A DNA stretch of 64,000 nt from Bacteroides propionicigenes (GCF_018390535.1 NZ_JAHBBW010000010.1:1-64000), one strand, 5' to 3'. Positions 40,785 through 51,100 are shown, counted from the stretch's first letter. Numbers and translations: made by a program. The notes: a model not told the origin generated them from the sequence alone.

Positions 40785-42428
40785 TTAAAAGTCGGCTTTC
40801 CGGGTAATACTTATTTTCTCTCCGGTTATCGGGTGGATAAACTCCAGTTTTTCCGCGTGCAGGTACAGCCGTTCGGCTTTCGCTCCATAGAGTTCGTCAC
40901 CGATGATGGGACAGTGCAATCCAAGCGGGTGGGCGGCGTGCACCCGAAGCTGGTGTGTGCGTCCGGTGCGGGGATAAAAGGCGATGCGGGTATAATTGTC
41001 CTTGCGTTCCAAAACCTCAAAGTCTGTTATGGCGGGTTTGCCATGTCCGGTATGCACCATTTGCCGGGGGCGGTCAAGCGGATTCAGGCATAGCGGCAAC
41101 TCAACCGTTCCCGTATCTTGGGAGACTGTGCCTTGGAGTAATGCTATGTAGCGTTTTTGAACACTGCGGTTTTTAAACTGCTCTTGCAGGTGCTGGTGAA
41201 CCTGCTTGGTTTTTGCAACCACCAACAGACCCGATGTAGCCATATCCAAGCGATGCACAATCAGCGGACCATCCGCATCCGGATACCGTTCACGTAGCAC
41301 ACTGTAAACGGAAACCGCGTCTTCCTTGCCGGGGACGGACAGCATACCTGCCGGTTTGCTAACCGCCACCAGCCATTCGTCTTCGTAGACGGTTTCCAGT
41401 TCTTTCCCGGTGGCTTGCAGTTCTTTCAGCATTGGATTTCCGTCCACTTCAAGGCCTTGCAGCATATGCTTCAGAATCGGTTCGCACTTACCTTTGCAGG
41501 CCGGATAGTAATGCCCGTGATGCCGTATTTCTGTTTTGGGAGATTCTCCCCACCAAAATTCTGCCATCGCAATGGGCTTCCAACCATGCAGATAGGCTTG
41601 TTGCAACAGTTTGGGGGCGGCACACTCGCCGGCGCCTGCGGGGGGAGTCTTGTGTACGGTTTGCTCAAAGATGTCGCAAAGGGTCTTGATTTCTCCCCGG
41701 TAATTCAGCATTTTGAACTGTTCAAACAATTTTTGCTGCAGGGCGGCGGAGCGTACCTTTCGTTCGGTTTTCAGAGATTGTATGCCGGCTTCACGGGCGG
41801 CGACGGCTTGCTGCAAAGGAGCAAGCCGCTCTTTCCATGTATGTTCCATCCGTTTGTATTCGGCTTTCTGAAACTGGCTTTCGCGTATCAGGACAGCTTC
41901 TTCTTCGGGAGTGAGTCGGAAACCGGGAGATGAGAGAGCTTTTTGTCTCCGTTCTTCCCGCTGCTCCTTGGCAGCTTTCATTTGCAGTTTGGCTTCTTCC
42001 AAAGACTTTCGGGCAGTTTGTTGCAAGGCGGCCAGCTGTTCAATCTGCCGTTTGTAGTCTTCATCCTCTTCCAACTGCCTGATACGTACGTTGATTTGTG
42101 ATATTTGTTCCTCTTCTATTTTGAAGAACCCCTGCGGCTGTAATAAGTCGTACACGGGCGGCACAAAGAAAGGGTGCACATTTTTGCCCGCCAAGATACC
42201 CGAAAAGGCTGCGAGATACCCTGTTTCACCCTCCTCCGTCTCCACAACCAATACACCGAACATTTTGCCTTGTGCCAGTTCTTCTTTCCATCGGTCTTGT
42301 CGGTTGAGGTAGTTCTGCACCTCTTTTGCTGCGGCTATGCAGAGCGGGTGCGGGGTGTAGCAAAAGGGATAGGTGAACTTTTCCGGCAGTGGTATGTCTG
42401 TTACGGGCGTATGGAAAGTGTGCAGCAT
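40785..42428 (-). CDS. RluA-family pseudouridine synthase with long N-terminal extension
   Basis: A 547-residue protein. The C-terminal 220 residues are an RluA-type synthase: YEDEWLVAVSKPAGMLSVPG, then the catalytic motif HRLDMATSGLLVVAK with the essential Asp, and FYPRTGRTHQLRVHAA. It should isomerise uridines in rRNA or tRNA. The N-terminal 320 residues are unusual: a domain starting MLHTFHTPVTDIPLPEKF, a coiled coil (about 120-240) and a further segment with a CKGKC pair. The S4 domain is absent. The start could be at 42443 (overlapping the upstream stop) or 42428. Confidence 0.87.
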   Translation of the reverse strand: MLHTFHTPVTDIPLPEKFTYPFCYTPHPLCIAAAKEVQNYLNRQDRWKEELAQGKMFGVLVVETEEGETGYLAAFSGILAGKNVHPFFVPPVYDLLQPQGFFKIEEEQISQINVRIRQLEEDEDYKRQIEQLAALQQTARKSLEEAKLQMKAAKEQREERRQKALSSPGFRLTPEEEAVLIRESQFQKAEYKRMEHTWKERLAPLQQAVAAREAGIQSLKTERKVRSAALQQKLFEQFKMLNYRGEIKTLCDIFEQTVHKTPPAGAGECAAPKLLQQAYLHGWKPIAMAEFWWGESPKTEIRHHGHYYPACKGKCEPILKHMLQGLEVDGNPMLKELQATGKELETVYEDEWLVAVSKPAGMLSVPGKEDAVSVYSVLRERYPDADGPLIVHRLDMATSGLLVVAKTKQVHQHLQEQFKNRSVQKRYIALLQGTVSQDTGTVELPLCLNPLDRPRQMVHTGHGKPAITDFEVLERKDNYTRIAFYPRTGRTHQLRVHAAHPLGLHCPIIGDELYGAKAERLYLHAEKLEFIHPITGEKISITRKADF

Positions 42429-42435
42429 AATGGGA

Positions 42436-42648
42436 TTAGTCATCAATGAAGTTGTCGTTGTCTGTATTGATGTAAGGGGCGCTGTTGTTGTCTTCTTCCG
42501 GGTCGGTCGCAACATCGTCTCCGGCTTGTTGTGGCAAAGGACGCGGGTGTACCGATTTCTTTTTCTTTCCGTATTTACGTTCTCTTTCCCAAGCGGCCTT
42601 GCGTGCCTGGTATTGTTCGTATTGGTTTTCCAGATAGTTGTCAGCCAT
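42436..42648 (-). CDS. small acidic-tailed hypothetical protein
   Basis: A 70-residue protein: MADNYLENQYEQYQARKAAW, then a basic patch (KYGKKKKSVHPRP) and an acidic, Asn-rich tail ending NFIDD. It has no recognised domain. It lies immediately upstream of the pseudouridine synthase gene with overlapping or touching ends, so it is probably expressed with it. Confidence 0.7.
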   Translation of the reverse strand: MADNYLENQYEQYQARKAAWERERKYGKKKKSVHPRPLPQQAGDDVATDPEEDNNSAPYINTDNDNFIDD

Positions 42649-42734
42649 AATTCTTGTTGTTTATAGGTCGTTCAATGCTTGTTTCTCTGAACACAGAGAC
42701 ACGGAGGCATAGAATGTTTTCTGTATGATTTCTT

Positions 42735-43415
42735 TTACCGTTCGGTGGGCAGTGAAAATTCCTGCCAGTCGTATTGTTGTCCGTTACCGTCGGCTACGGC
42801 TACGCGTATGGTGATGTCACCCGTCTTTATCCGGTCTCCGGCACTGATGTTGGCGGTGTACTTCACACCGTTGTGTGGGGCAATCTGTTCCACCATTACG
42901 GGCGGAGAAATATAGATGCGCTTCATGCCCGTAGTTTCTGTCACTATGGGGACTACATTATATATCGTTTGATTTCCTTCGTTCATGATTTCAAAAATCA
43001 CTTTGCTGTTTTCACCGGAAGTGATTATATGGTCGCGGTTATCGTCGATAAAACGTATATTGCGTATCCTCAGATTATCGAAGACAGAGGGAGCGGGATA
43101 GGTTTCGGGTTGCGGTTCGTAGGGCTCAGTTCTTTCTATCCGATAGCTGAATTCTTCTTGTTTCGGGGCGGAGACGGCATTGCCTATGGCAGCTCCTGCA
43201 ATGGTTCCGATGATTGTGCCGATGGCCGAGCCTCGGTAACCGCCCCGCCAGCCGCCGTGATTGTCGCCTATCAAACCACCGATGGCGCTGCCGACATTTC
43301 CACCGATGGCGGCACCCGCAAATATCGCGCCGGGATCGTCCGATGCCATCCGGCTTGTGCCGCAACCGGACAGGATGAGCAACGAAGCGGTTAACACTGC
43401 AATCTGTCTCTTCAT
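42735..43415 (-). CDS. glycine-zipper lipoprotein
   Basis: Outer-membrane or periplasmic lipoprotein of 226 aa. The signal peptide ends LLILSGC with lipidated C18. A glycine-zipper segment follows (FAGAAIGGNVGSAIGGLIG, then GSAIGTIIGTIAGAAIGNAV), likely to insert into or span a membrane. The C-terminal half is a beta-sandwich-like region (LRIRNIRFIDDNRDHIITSGENSKVIFEI over two runs). The start at 43415 is fixed by the promoter box at 43440-43447, which overlaps the longer reading. Confidence 0.82.
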   Translation of the reverse strand: MKRQIAVLTASLLILSGCGTSRMASDDPGAIFAGAAIGGNVGSAIGGLIGDNHGGWRGGYRGSAIGTIIGTIAGAAIGNAVSAPKQEEFSYRIERTEPYEPQPETYPAPSVFDNLRIRNIRFIDDNRDHIITSGENSKVIFEIMNEGNQTIYNVVPIVTETTGMKRIYISPPVMVEQIAPHNGVKYTANISAGDRIKTGDITIRVAVADGNGQQYDWQEFSLPTER

Positions 43416-43439
43416 ATCGTTGAGCTTTAGTTGATAGTA

Positions 43440-43447
43440 CAAAGATA
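43440..43447 (-). promoter_or_regulatory. -7 box for the glycine-zipper lipoprotein gene
   Basis: TATCTTTG on the minus strand, 24 bases before the ATG at 43415. Confidence 0.55.
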
Positions 43448-43552
43448 GGCAAATATATGGAAAGTTGCCTGTTCTCTTTCACTCTTTTGTGTTCTCTTAA
43501 TGCATAAAACTCTATCGGAGACGGACATAATAAGACTGTATTCCGAACCGGT

Positions 43553-43646
43553 TGTGCCACTTAGCTGGCACAACTGTGCCTACTCGTTGGCATAACTGTG
43601 CCAGCTAACAGGCAAGGTTGTGCCAGTGAGGTGGCAATGGTTGGCA
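43553..43646. repeat. intergenic array of four 22-bp units, second locus
   Basis: Units start at 43553, 43575, 43597 and 43619, exactly 22 bases apart, with a partial fifth at 43641. Every full unit begins TGTGCC and has GGCA at positions 15-18, giving quasi-palindromes such as TGGCACAACTGTGCC across unit boundaries. The central ACAACTGT is the reverse complement of the ACAGTTGT core in the array at 21561. The middle bases vary. No protein is encoded. It lies just downstream of the gene ending at 43649. Confidence 0.82.
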
Positions 43647-43648
43647 TA

Positions 43649-44098
43649 TTATAATGTATCGCCCCAATAATAATCCTCAAAGTAAGAATCGAATTCAATG
43701 GAGAAAGTTGCTCCGCACTCTTTGAGTATGTTTATTATGCTTTGTTGCTCGGCAGGAGATAATACCCGTTCGCCATTGCGTACACGGTAATAGGTGCGGC
43801 GGCTGGAATTGCTGATAATCCGGTTGATGAAGAAGCGTGTTTGCTTGGCGGTGAGGTTTTCCATAATCCCGAGGAAGCCTTTGGCGTACTTTACTTGCTT
43901 ATTGGTGCGAAAGTAAGGGCACTCCTCTTTGAATTTATCTAAATGCTTGGGATTGATGGTAGTACAAGAAATTCGTTCTTCCGGTGAAAGCCTTTCAGCC
44001 AATTGTCTGAGGCAAGTTCCGGCTTTGGGACATTGTCGGTTGGTGCACCATAGGAAGTTATTGGGAATATCTGAAAATGTAAGTTCTTTTTTGTTCAT
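43649..44098 (-). CDS. Cys-rich conserved Bacteroidales protein (possibly DUF6078)
   Basis: A 149-residue protein. The N-terminal third carries six Cys in LWCTNRQCPKAGTCLRQLAE, SCTTINPKHL and ECPYFR, probably a metal site. The C-terminal part has YYRVRNGERVLSPAEQQSII, a helical segment that looks DNA-binding, and an acidic aromatic end. I believe it belongs to the family named DUF6078, but this is from memory. Function unknown. Confidence 0.65.
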   Translation of the reverse strand: MNKKELTFSDIPNNFLWCTNRQCPKAGTCLRQLAERLSPEERISCTTINPKHLDKFKEECPYFRTNKQVKYAKGFLGIMENLTAKQTRFFINRIISNSSRRTYYRVRNGERVLSPAEQQSIINILKECGATFSIEFDSYFEDYYWGDTL

Positions 44099-44265
44099 TA
44101 TGGATTGTGGTTATGTGGGGATTCTGATATCTGTCTGCAAATGTAACCATTCTTATTCTTACGGGCGTGAGATGCCTATAAATATTTTCTATTATCGTTC
44201 TTTTATCAGGAATGTAATGTTTATATTCGCCCCAAAAACAGGAACTGATAATTGAGGAGGATACT

Positions 44266-45300
44266 ATGCTTGCATATACATACATCGAACATGGAAGATT
44301 TGAACTGTCGGATAAGCCGAAACCCGAACTGAAGGATTCGCGCGACGCTATTGTGCGCGTAACGCTCGGCAGCATCTGTACCAGTGATTTGCACATCAAA
44401 CACGGCAGTGTGCCGCGTGCTGTTCCCGGCATAACGGTCGGACACGAAATGGTGGGTATTGTTGAAGAAGTCGGGGAGGGCGTGACCTCGGTAAAGCCGG
44501 GTGACAGGGTCACCATAAATGTTGAGACTTTTTGCGGCGAGTGCTTTTTCTGCCGGCACGGATATGTGAATAATTGTACGGATGCGAATGGCGGTTGGGC
44601 GTTAGGATGCCGTATTGACGGCGGGCAGGCGGAGTATGTAAGAGTTCCTTATGCCGACCGGGGGTTGAACCGCATTCCTGATTCGGTAAGTGATGAACAG
44701 GCGCTTTTTGTGGGCGATGTGCTTGCAACGGGCTTTTGGGCGGCTCGTATCTCGGAGATTTCCGAAGATGATACCGTGCTTATTATAGGGGCAGGTCCTA
44801 CCGGGATATGCACCTTGCTTTGTGTGATGTTGAAGAACCCGAAGCGTGTCATTGTCTGTGAAAAATCGGCCGAAAGGACTCGGTTTATTCGCCGGCATTA
44901 TCCTGATGTGCTGGTGACAACACCGGAGCATTGCAGGGAGTTTGTGCTTCGGAATAGTGAGCATGGCGGTGCCGATGTCGTGCTGGAAGTGGCCGGCGTT
45001 GAAGATACCTTCCGTATGGCGTGGGAGTGTGCCCGTCCCAATGCAGTAGTCACTGTCGTTGCCCTTTATGATAAACCGCAGCTTCTTCCTTTACCCGATA
45101 TGTACGGTAAGAATCTGATTTTCAAAACAGGTGGGGTAGACGGATGTGATTGCGCGGAAATACTCCGTCTGATTGAGGATGGTAAGATAGATACTACACC
45201 GCTTATCACACACCGCTTTCCTTTGGAGCGAATTGAGGAGGCCTATCATGTCTTTGAAAACAGATTGGAAGGGGTGATTAAGGTTGCGATTACTTATTAG
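44266..45300 (+). CDS. zinc-dependent alcohol dehydrogenase family protein
   Basis: A 344-residue medium-chain dehydrogenase. Catalytic zinc ligands are C38, H60 and E61 (GHE); structural zinc Cys are C90, C93, C96 and C104. The Rossmann motif is IIGAGPTGI. It resembles the secondary alcohol/sorbitol dehydrogenase group. There is no operon partner. Its end overlaps the convergent SpoU methyltransferase gene by 11 bases. It is distinct from the enzyme at 2171-3187, although the zinc ligand spacing is nearly identical. Confidence 0.9.
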   Translation: MLAYTYIEHGRFELSDKPKPELKDSRDAIVRVTLGSICTSDLHIKHGSVPRAVPGITVGHEMVGIVEEVGEGVTSVKPGDRVTINVETFCGECFFCRHGYVNNCTDANGGWALGCRIDGGQAEYVRVPYADRGLNRIPDSVSDEQALFVGDVLATGFWAARISEISEDDTVLIIGAGPTGICTLLCVMLKNPKRVIVCEKSAERTRFIRRHYPDVLVTTPEHCREFVLRNSEHGGADVVLEVAGVEDTFRMAWECARPNAVVTVVALYDKPQLLPLPDMYGKNLIFKTGGVDGCDCAEILRLIEDGKIDTTPLITHRFPLERIEEAYHVFENRLEGVIKVAITY

Positions 45301-46102
45301 AATCCGGTGCACGGAGTTGCCAGAAAGCTACGGCAGCAGCGGCTGCCACATTGAGCGAATCGACACCGTGTGACATAGGGATGCGCACTACATAGTCGGC
45401 TTCGACAATCGCCTCGCATGATAGCCCGTCACCTTCAGTGCCCATTACGATAGCCAGCTTGGGTTCGGTGGTCAAGACGGGGTCGGCAATAGAGATTGAA
45501 TCATCGGTGAGCGCCATAGCTGCCGTGCGGAAACCTAAGTTGCCAAGTTTACTGATGGGAGCGTCCAGCCAAGTCCACGGCACGAGAAATACCGAACCCA
45601 TAGAAACCCTTACGGCGCGGCGGTTGAGCGGATCGCAGGAAGTTGGGGTAAGCAATACGGCATCTATGCCGAGAGCGGCTGCTGAACGGAAAATCGCTCC
45701 GATGTTGGTGGTGTCTACTACCCCGTCTACTACCACAATCCGGCGGGCTTTCCGGCAAATCTCTTCGACACTGCGTGGCTTGGGACGACGCATGGCACAA
45801 AGGACACCGCGGGTAAGAGTGTATCCGGTAAGCGTGGCAAGTAATTCCCTTTTACCTGTATAGACCGGAACGTCTCCGCAACGCTCTATGATAGGGGCGG
45901 CATCACCGGTGATGTGCTTTTCTTCGCACAAGAGGGCTAAAGGTTCGTAACCTGTGTTTATGGCAACAGAAATGACTTTGGGGCTTTCTGCAATGAATAT
46001 GCCCTTGGAAGGCTCGATACGGTTGCGCAACTGAGCTTCGGTAAGGGTACTGAAGATTTCTACTCCGGGGTGGGAGAGGGAGGATATTTCGATGATGGGC
46101 AT
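45290..46102 (-). CDS. TrmH/SpoU family RNA 2'-O-methyltransferase
   Basis: A 270-residue knotted SPOUT methyltransferase. Motif 1 is VVDTTNIGAIFRSAAALGIDAVLL, motif 2 is AIVMGTEGDGLS and motif 3 is IPMSHGVDSLNVAAAAAVAFW; together they form the AdoMet-binding knot. An N-terminal substrate-binding region precedes it. The exact rRNA or tRNA nucleotide is unknown. A -7 box lies at 46169-46176. Confidence 0.92.
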   Translation of the reverse strand: MPIIEISSLSHPGVEIFSTLTEAQLRNRIEPSKGIFIAESPKVISVAINTGYEPLALLCEEKHITGDAAPIIERCGDVPVYTGKRELLATLTGYTLTRGVLCAMRRPKPRSVEEICRKARRIVVVDGVVDTTNIGAIFRSAAALGIDAVLLTPTSCDPLNRRAVRVSMGSVFLVPWTWLDAPISKLGNLGFRTAAMALTDDSISIADPVLTTEPKLAIVMGTEGDGLSCEAIVEADYVVRIPMSHGVDSLNVAAAAAVAFWQLRAPDSNK

Positions 46103-46168
46103 ATTTATAAGTCTTTGTTTTATTGGTAATATGATTTTTTAGAAATATAAGTCCATTGACTTGCAAAG

Positions 46169-46176
46169 CAAAGATA
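46169..46176 (-). promoter_or_regulatory. -7 box for the SpoU methyltransferase gene
   Basis: TATCTTTG on the minus strand, 66 bases before the ATG at 46102. Confidence 0.5.
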
Positions 46177-46333
46177 GTTGATTTTTCAATCAGTATCTAT
46201 AAATAATGTTTGCAGATATCGATATAAATTGCGAATATTGCATATAAATCATGTGCTTGTTGACTTACTTTCATAATTAATTGGAAGTATCTAATATTAA
46301 TTCTACTAACTTCTGCAATGGATATCATATCGT

Positions 46334-46915
46334 ATGGATTGTAGTTATCAATTTGAGCAAATACTAATTCGGGACTTGAAAAAAAGCTCTCGAAAGGCAT
46401 TTGATGAAATATATGCCATGTATGCTAAGCGCTTGTATGCATATTGTTTGCAATACACTAAGAATGTAGAAGATGCTGAGGATATTGTGCAGGATGTTTT
46501 TGTACATTTATGGAAAATAAGAAAAGAAATTCGCCAAGAAGAAACATTAAAGTCTTTACTTTTTATAATGTCCAGAAATCGGCTGATTAATGCATATCAT
46601 GCCAAGATAAACTCCCCGATATACGAAGATTTTGTAAATTGTCCATATTTAATATCTGGTAGTGACCCTACTAAAAAAATGGAGTATGATGAGTTTGTTT
46701 CTCAGCTAAAGTCAGTAATAAAAGAGTTGCCCGCTACACAGAGAAAAGTTTTGGAACTTTCTTTATTACATCAATTAGGAAACAAGGAAATTGCGGAGAA
46801 ATTGTTATTAAGTGAACAAACGGTTAAAAATCAGCTTTCTATTGGATTAAAAAAATTACGGGAAATTCTAAAAAAAGCTTTGATTATAATCATTTTGTTG
46901 TTATTTGTTAATTAG
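46334..46915 (+). CDS. ECF RNA polymerase sigma factor
   Basis: A 193-residue sigma-70 factor of the Bacteroidetes ECF type that controls PULs. Region 2 is seen as AEDIVQDVFVHLWKIRKEI, and region 4 as LPATQRKVLELSLLHQLGNKEIAEKL with LSEQTVKNQLSIGLKKLREIL. The last 14 residues (ALIIIILLLFVN) are strongly hydrophobic. It starts the PUL and is followed after 53 bases by the FecR anti-sigma gene. Codon use is AT-rich like the rest of this locus. Confidence 0.93.
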   Translation: MDCSYQFEQILIRDLKKSSRKAFDEIYAMYAKRLYAYCLQYTKNVEDAEDIVQDVFVHLWKIRKEIRQEETLKSLLFIMSRNRLINAYHAKINSPIYEDFVNCPYLISGSDPTKKMEYDEFVSQLKSVIKELPATQRKVLELSLLHQLGNKEIAEKLLLSEQTVKNQLSIGLKKLREILKKALIIIILLLFVN

Positions 46916-46968
46916 ACAGAAAAAAAAGTACTTTATCTCTTCCGATTTGTCATAAAAAAAATGAAAGT

Positions 46969-47964
46969 ATGAAAGATTTAGATCAGAAATATAGAAATGA
47001 TAATTTATCTATTGAAGAATTATCAAAATTGAGGAATGATTTCAATATAGGAAATATTGAAAAAATAGAGAACGTAATGCGTGAACATTGGATGAATGAT
47101 GAGATAGCCATTGCTGATGTTGATGATGCACGCATAAATGAAATAAAGAAAAAAATAGATTCAAGAATTACTAATCCTAATGTGTTTAGAAACAATATGA
47201 TAAAGGTGCTGAAGATAGCCGCCGCCATCATGTTACCTGTCTTTATTACTATTAGTATATATTTATATATTGAGAACGTTAATTATGTAGCTGAAGAGAT
47301 GTTGGTCACTACCGGTCCGGGTGAGAAAGTTAGTATTACTCTTCCTGATAAGACTAAAGTAACCATGAATTATAATTCTAGATTGTGTTATAAACCGAAT
47401 TCTTATAATAAAGATAAACGTGAGATAAAGTTTAATGGAGAGGCTTATTTTGAGGTGAGTAAACGTAAAGAATCCCCTTTCTATATATTATCTAAAGATT
47501 TTAAAGTAAAAGTATTGGGAACCTCTTTTAATTTGTCTGCACGTGAGGACAATTTTGCAGCTGAATTAACATTGGAAACAGGCAGTGTACTCTTTACCTC
47601 TTTAAAAACAGGAAAAGAAGTGGTTTTACAGCCAAGTCAAACAGCTGTTTTGGATTATAGTACGGGCGTTATTACGGTGAGCACAGCAGAGAATGTGTCA
47701 ACTGCAACCGCATGGAAAAGAGGCGATTTGGTATTTAGAAACCTGCCATTGGGAGATGTCTTGAAAAAAGTAGAAGAGGCATTTGCTGTTCAAATAAAAT
47801 TAGATACAGTAATTTCCGGTAATGACCTTTTTACAGGAACATTGCCTACATCAAGTTTGAATGAAGCTCTTGAAATTATTGAAAAATCATATAATGTAAA
47901 GGCTGTAGTAGAAGGTCGTAAAATAGTTTTTATAAAGGCAGATGTTACGGTTTTGGCACGATAG
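46969..47964 (+). CDS. FecR-family anti-sigma factor
   Basis: A 331-residue inner-membrane anti-sigma factor. The cytoplasmic N-terminal 75 residues should hold the sigma factor. One transmembrane helix lies at about 82-102 (AAAIMLPVFITISIYLYI). The periplasmic FecR domain follows (GEKVSITLPDKTKVTMNYNS; GEAYFEVSK; FKVKVLGTSFNL), and a C-terminal DUF4974 (LVFRNLPLGDVLKKVEEAF). It receives the signal from the SusC-like receptor's N-terminal domain and releases the ECF sigma factor. Confidence 0.94.
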   Translation: MKDLDQKYRNDNLSIEELSKLRNDFNIGNIEKIENVMREHWMNDEIAIADVDDARINEIKKKIDSRITNPNVFRNNMIKVLKIAAAIMLPVFITISIYLYIENVNYVAEEMLVTTGPGEKVSITLPDKTKVTMNYNSRLCYKPNSYNKDKREIKFNGEAYFEVSKRKESPFYILSKDFKVKVLGTSFNLSAREDNFAAELTLETGSVLFTSLKTGKEVVLQPSQTAVLDYSTGVITVSTAENVSTATAWKRGDLVFRNLPLGDVLKKVEEAFAVQIKLDTVISGNDLFTGTLPTSSLNEALEIIEKSYNVKAVVEGRKIVFIKADVTVLAR

Positions 47965-48167
47965 GACAAAATGATATAAACACAATCTGGTAAGTTGTAA
48001 ATAACAGTATAATCATAGGACAGTTTAAATTACTCATTTTTGGTTTAAGGAGGTATACGTAATATGTTATTTAACATAGATTTTTAATGGTACCTTTTTA
48101 AATATGTATTGTCTTTACTTATAGCCTCTCAAGAAGAGGGTATTTATTAACTTTAATTTATAATGTC

Positions 48168-51100
48168 ATGAACAATCATTTGAAAATGAGGTGTTTTATT
48201 GTTTTTATGTTATTGTCATGTTTCTGTTGTGAGAATGTTTTCTCACAAGTACAGAAAGTGTCTGTTAATGTGAGAAACGCATCTCTCAAAGAAGTTTTTA
48301 AAACAATTGAACAACAAACTACCTATCGTTTTTCTTACCGTAACGCAACTATTGATAATAAGAAAGACATTTCTATTTCTAAATTAAATGCTACTGTTAA
48401 TGTAGTATTAGATGAAGCACTAAAGAATAGAAATTTATATTACAGCATAATATCATCTAAATCGATTGTTATTTCTGAAAAGATTAATAATGCAAATAAA
48501 AAAACAAAACATATTACCGGTATAGTAAGGGATATATCAGGAGATGCTGTTATAGGAGCAAATATTATGATAAAAGGGACTAATATAGGTGCTATTACAG
48601 ATATAAACGGTCATTTTGAACTTGAAGTACCTTATGAAGGCGTCATGGTTGTTTCATATATGGGCTATATTGAGCAAGAGTTATCACTTAAATCAAATAA
48701 TTCATTTTCTATCACTTTAGAAGAAAATACACAAGCATTGGATGAAGTTATAGTGATTGGTTATGGAACTCAAAAAAAGGTGGATTTGTCTTCTTCAATT
48801 GCCACACTCTCGTCTAAGGATATAGGACAATTGCCAAATGGGTTGGAAACGGGATTGCAGAGTTCAGTGCCCGGAGTGCAGATAACAAATGGGAGAATCC
48901 GCATTCGTGGTGTGGGAAGTATAAATGATACAGATCCATTATATGTCGTGGACGGAATGATTGGAGGTGCTGTACCTGATGAAAATAATATTGAAAGTAT
49001 CCAGATTTTAAAAGATGCAGCTTCTTGTGCTATTTATGGAGCAAGAGGGGCTAATGGTGTGATACTTATTAACACAAAGCGGGGGCAAGTAGGTAAAGTT
49101 AAGGTGGAATATAATGGTTATGCAGGGCTTAAGGAATTACAACATACTATAGATCTGTTGAATGGACGGGAGCTGGCTGAATTGGTTAATGAGGAATTAT
49201 ACAATGCCGACCCGACGCGGAATGATTATATGAAAGCTCTTTCAAATCCTGAATCTATTGGTGAGGGATACAATATGTTGAATGCCCTTAAACGTACGGG
49301 ATTTTATCAGAAACACAACTTATCGCTTAATGGTGGTTCGGAAACGGCTCATTTTAGAATTAATGGAGTCTATTCTTCTGATCAACCGACATTCATAAAA
49401 GAAGATAGCAAGAGTTTGGGATTACAGTTTATCTCAGATTTTAAAGTTGGGAATTTTGAGTTTGGTGAAACATTTACGATAAAAAGGCTTAACCGTGACT
49501 GGAGCAACAAAAATGTTTTGGAATCTTTGCAATGGTCACCTACGGTTCCGTTTTATGATGAAAATAATCCGACAGGATTCATGGGGGCAAGCAATGGAAC
49601 AACTTGTGGAAATCCTTTAGCTCAAGCACATTTAAATTGGAATAAGACGGAAACAACACTAATAAACGGAAATGCATGGGGAGTGTGGAATATACTGCCT
49701 GGTTTGAAATATAAATTCAATATGGGGGTTGATTTCTATACTACTATGACTCAAAATTATGATGGTGATTATGTTATTATTTATTGTACACATTCTCCTG
49801 ATCAGTACGACCTTTCTAGTATTAAGTCAAACAGAGTACTATACGAAAATACTCTTTCGTATGAGAAAGATTTTGGTAAGCATAATATCAGCGCTTTGAT
49901 TGGTGTAACATCGGAGCAAACAAAAAGATTGGGAGTGAATGCAGGGGTAAGGGCCTTGGCGAGTGAATCTGTTCTTTCTTTGGGAACAACAAGAGATTAT
50001 GATTCAAGGACAGTCGGCTCTTCAGAATTCGAATCTGCTATGTATTCATTGTTGGGAAGAATCAACTACAGTTACGATAGTAAATATATGATGACAATAA
50101 ACTTCCGTCGAGATGGCTCTTCGAACTTTAGTAAAAAAAATCGCTATGGTAATTTTCCTTCATTTTCTGCAGCTTGGAGAGTTAGTCAGGAAAAATTCAT
50201 GAGAAATCTGGATTTCATTACTGATCTTAAAATTAGAGGAAGCTGGGGGATATTAGGAAATTCTAACATTAATGCTTATCAATACCAAAGTACTGTATCA
50301 TTTGATAAAATATGCTATTATTTAAACAATGTAAGGGTAGCTGGAGGATTTCCTACCACTCCTTCAAATCCTGATGTAAAGTGGGAAAGCCAATATTCTA
50401 CAGATTTAGGACTGGATCTGTCAATGTTCAATAACCATTTGTCCTTTACATTTGATTATTTTTATAAGAAGACCAAAGATATGCTTGTAGAAGTGCCAAT
50501 TTCATTTGCAGCTGGCTTTAGAGATGTTTTTCCTGTTTTAAATGCGGGTAGTATTCAGAATAAGGGTATGGAACTTATGATTACATATAGAAATAGGTAT
50601 AAGAAACTTGATTATTCAATTTCTGCAAATTTATCTTCTGTAAAGAATAAGGTTGTAGAATTGGGAACTAAAAATGAAATATTTGCTTCGAATGAAATTT
50701 CAAAAACAGTTGTTGGCAAACCAATAGGAATGTTTTGGGGATATGTTACTGATGGACTTTATACCTCTGTTGATCAACTTAATGAAGATAAGGCATTTGC
50801 ACCTAATGCACAATTAGGAGATGTACGTTTCAAGGATTTGAATAATGATGGTAAACTAAATGCTGATGATCAGGATTTTATAGGAAATCCAATTCCGAAA
50901 CTGAACTTTGGACTAAGTTCAAATTTGAGCTACCGTACCAATGTAGGTGTTTTTGATTTATCAATGATATGGCAGGGAACTTATGGTAATGATATATATA
51001 ATAATACCAGATATTATGGTGAAGGAATGTTTGGATATACTAATTGCTTTGCCAGTACAAAAAAACGGTATCGTGCAGAAGAGTTGTCATTTACCAATCC

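Noticed and set aside
48125..48139. Hairpin before the SusC start as a riboregulator
   Set aside because: Only five base pairs with a short loop; too weak to support a claim.
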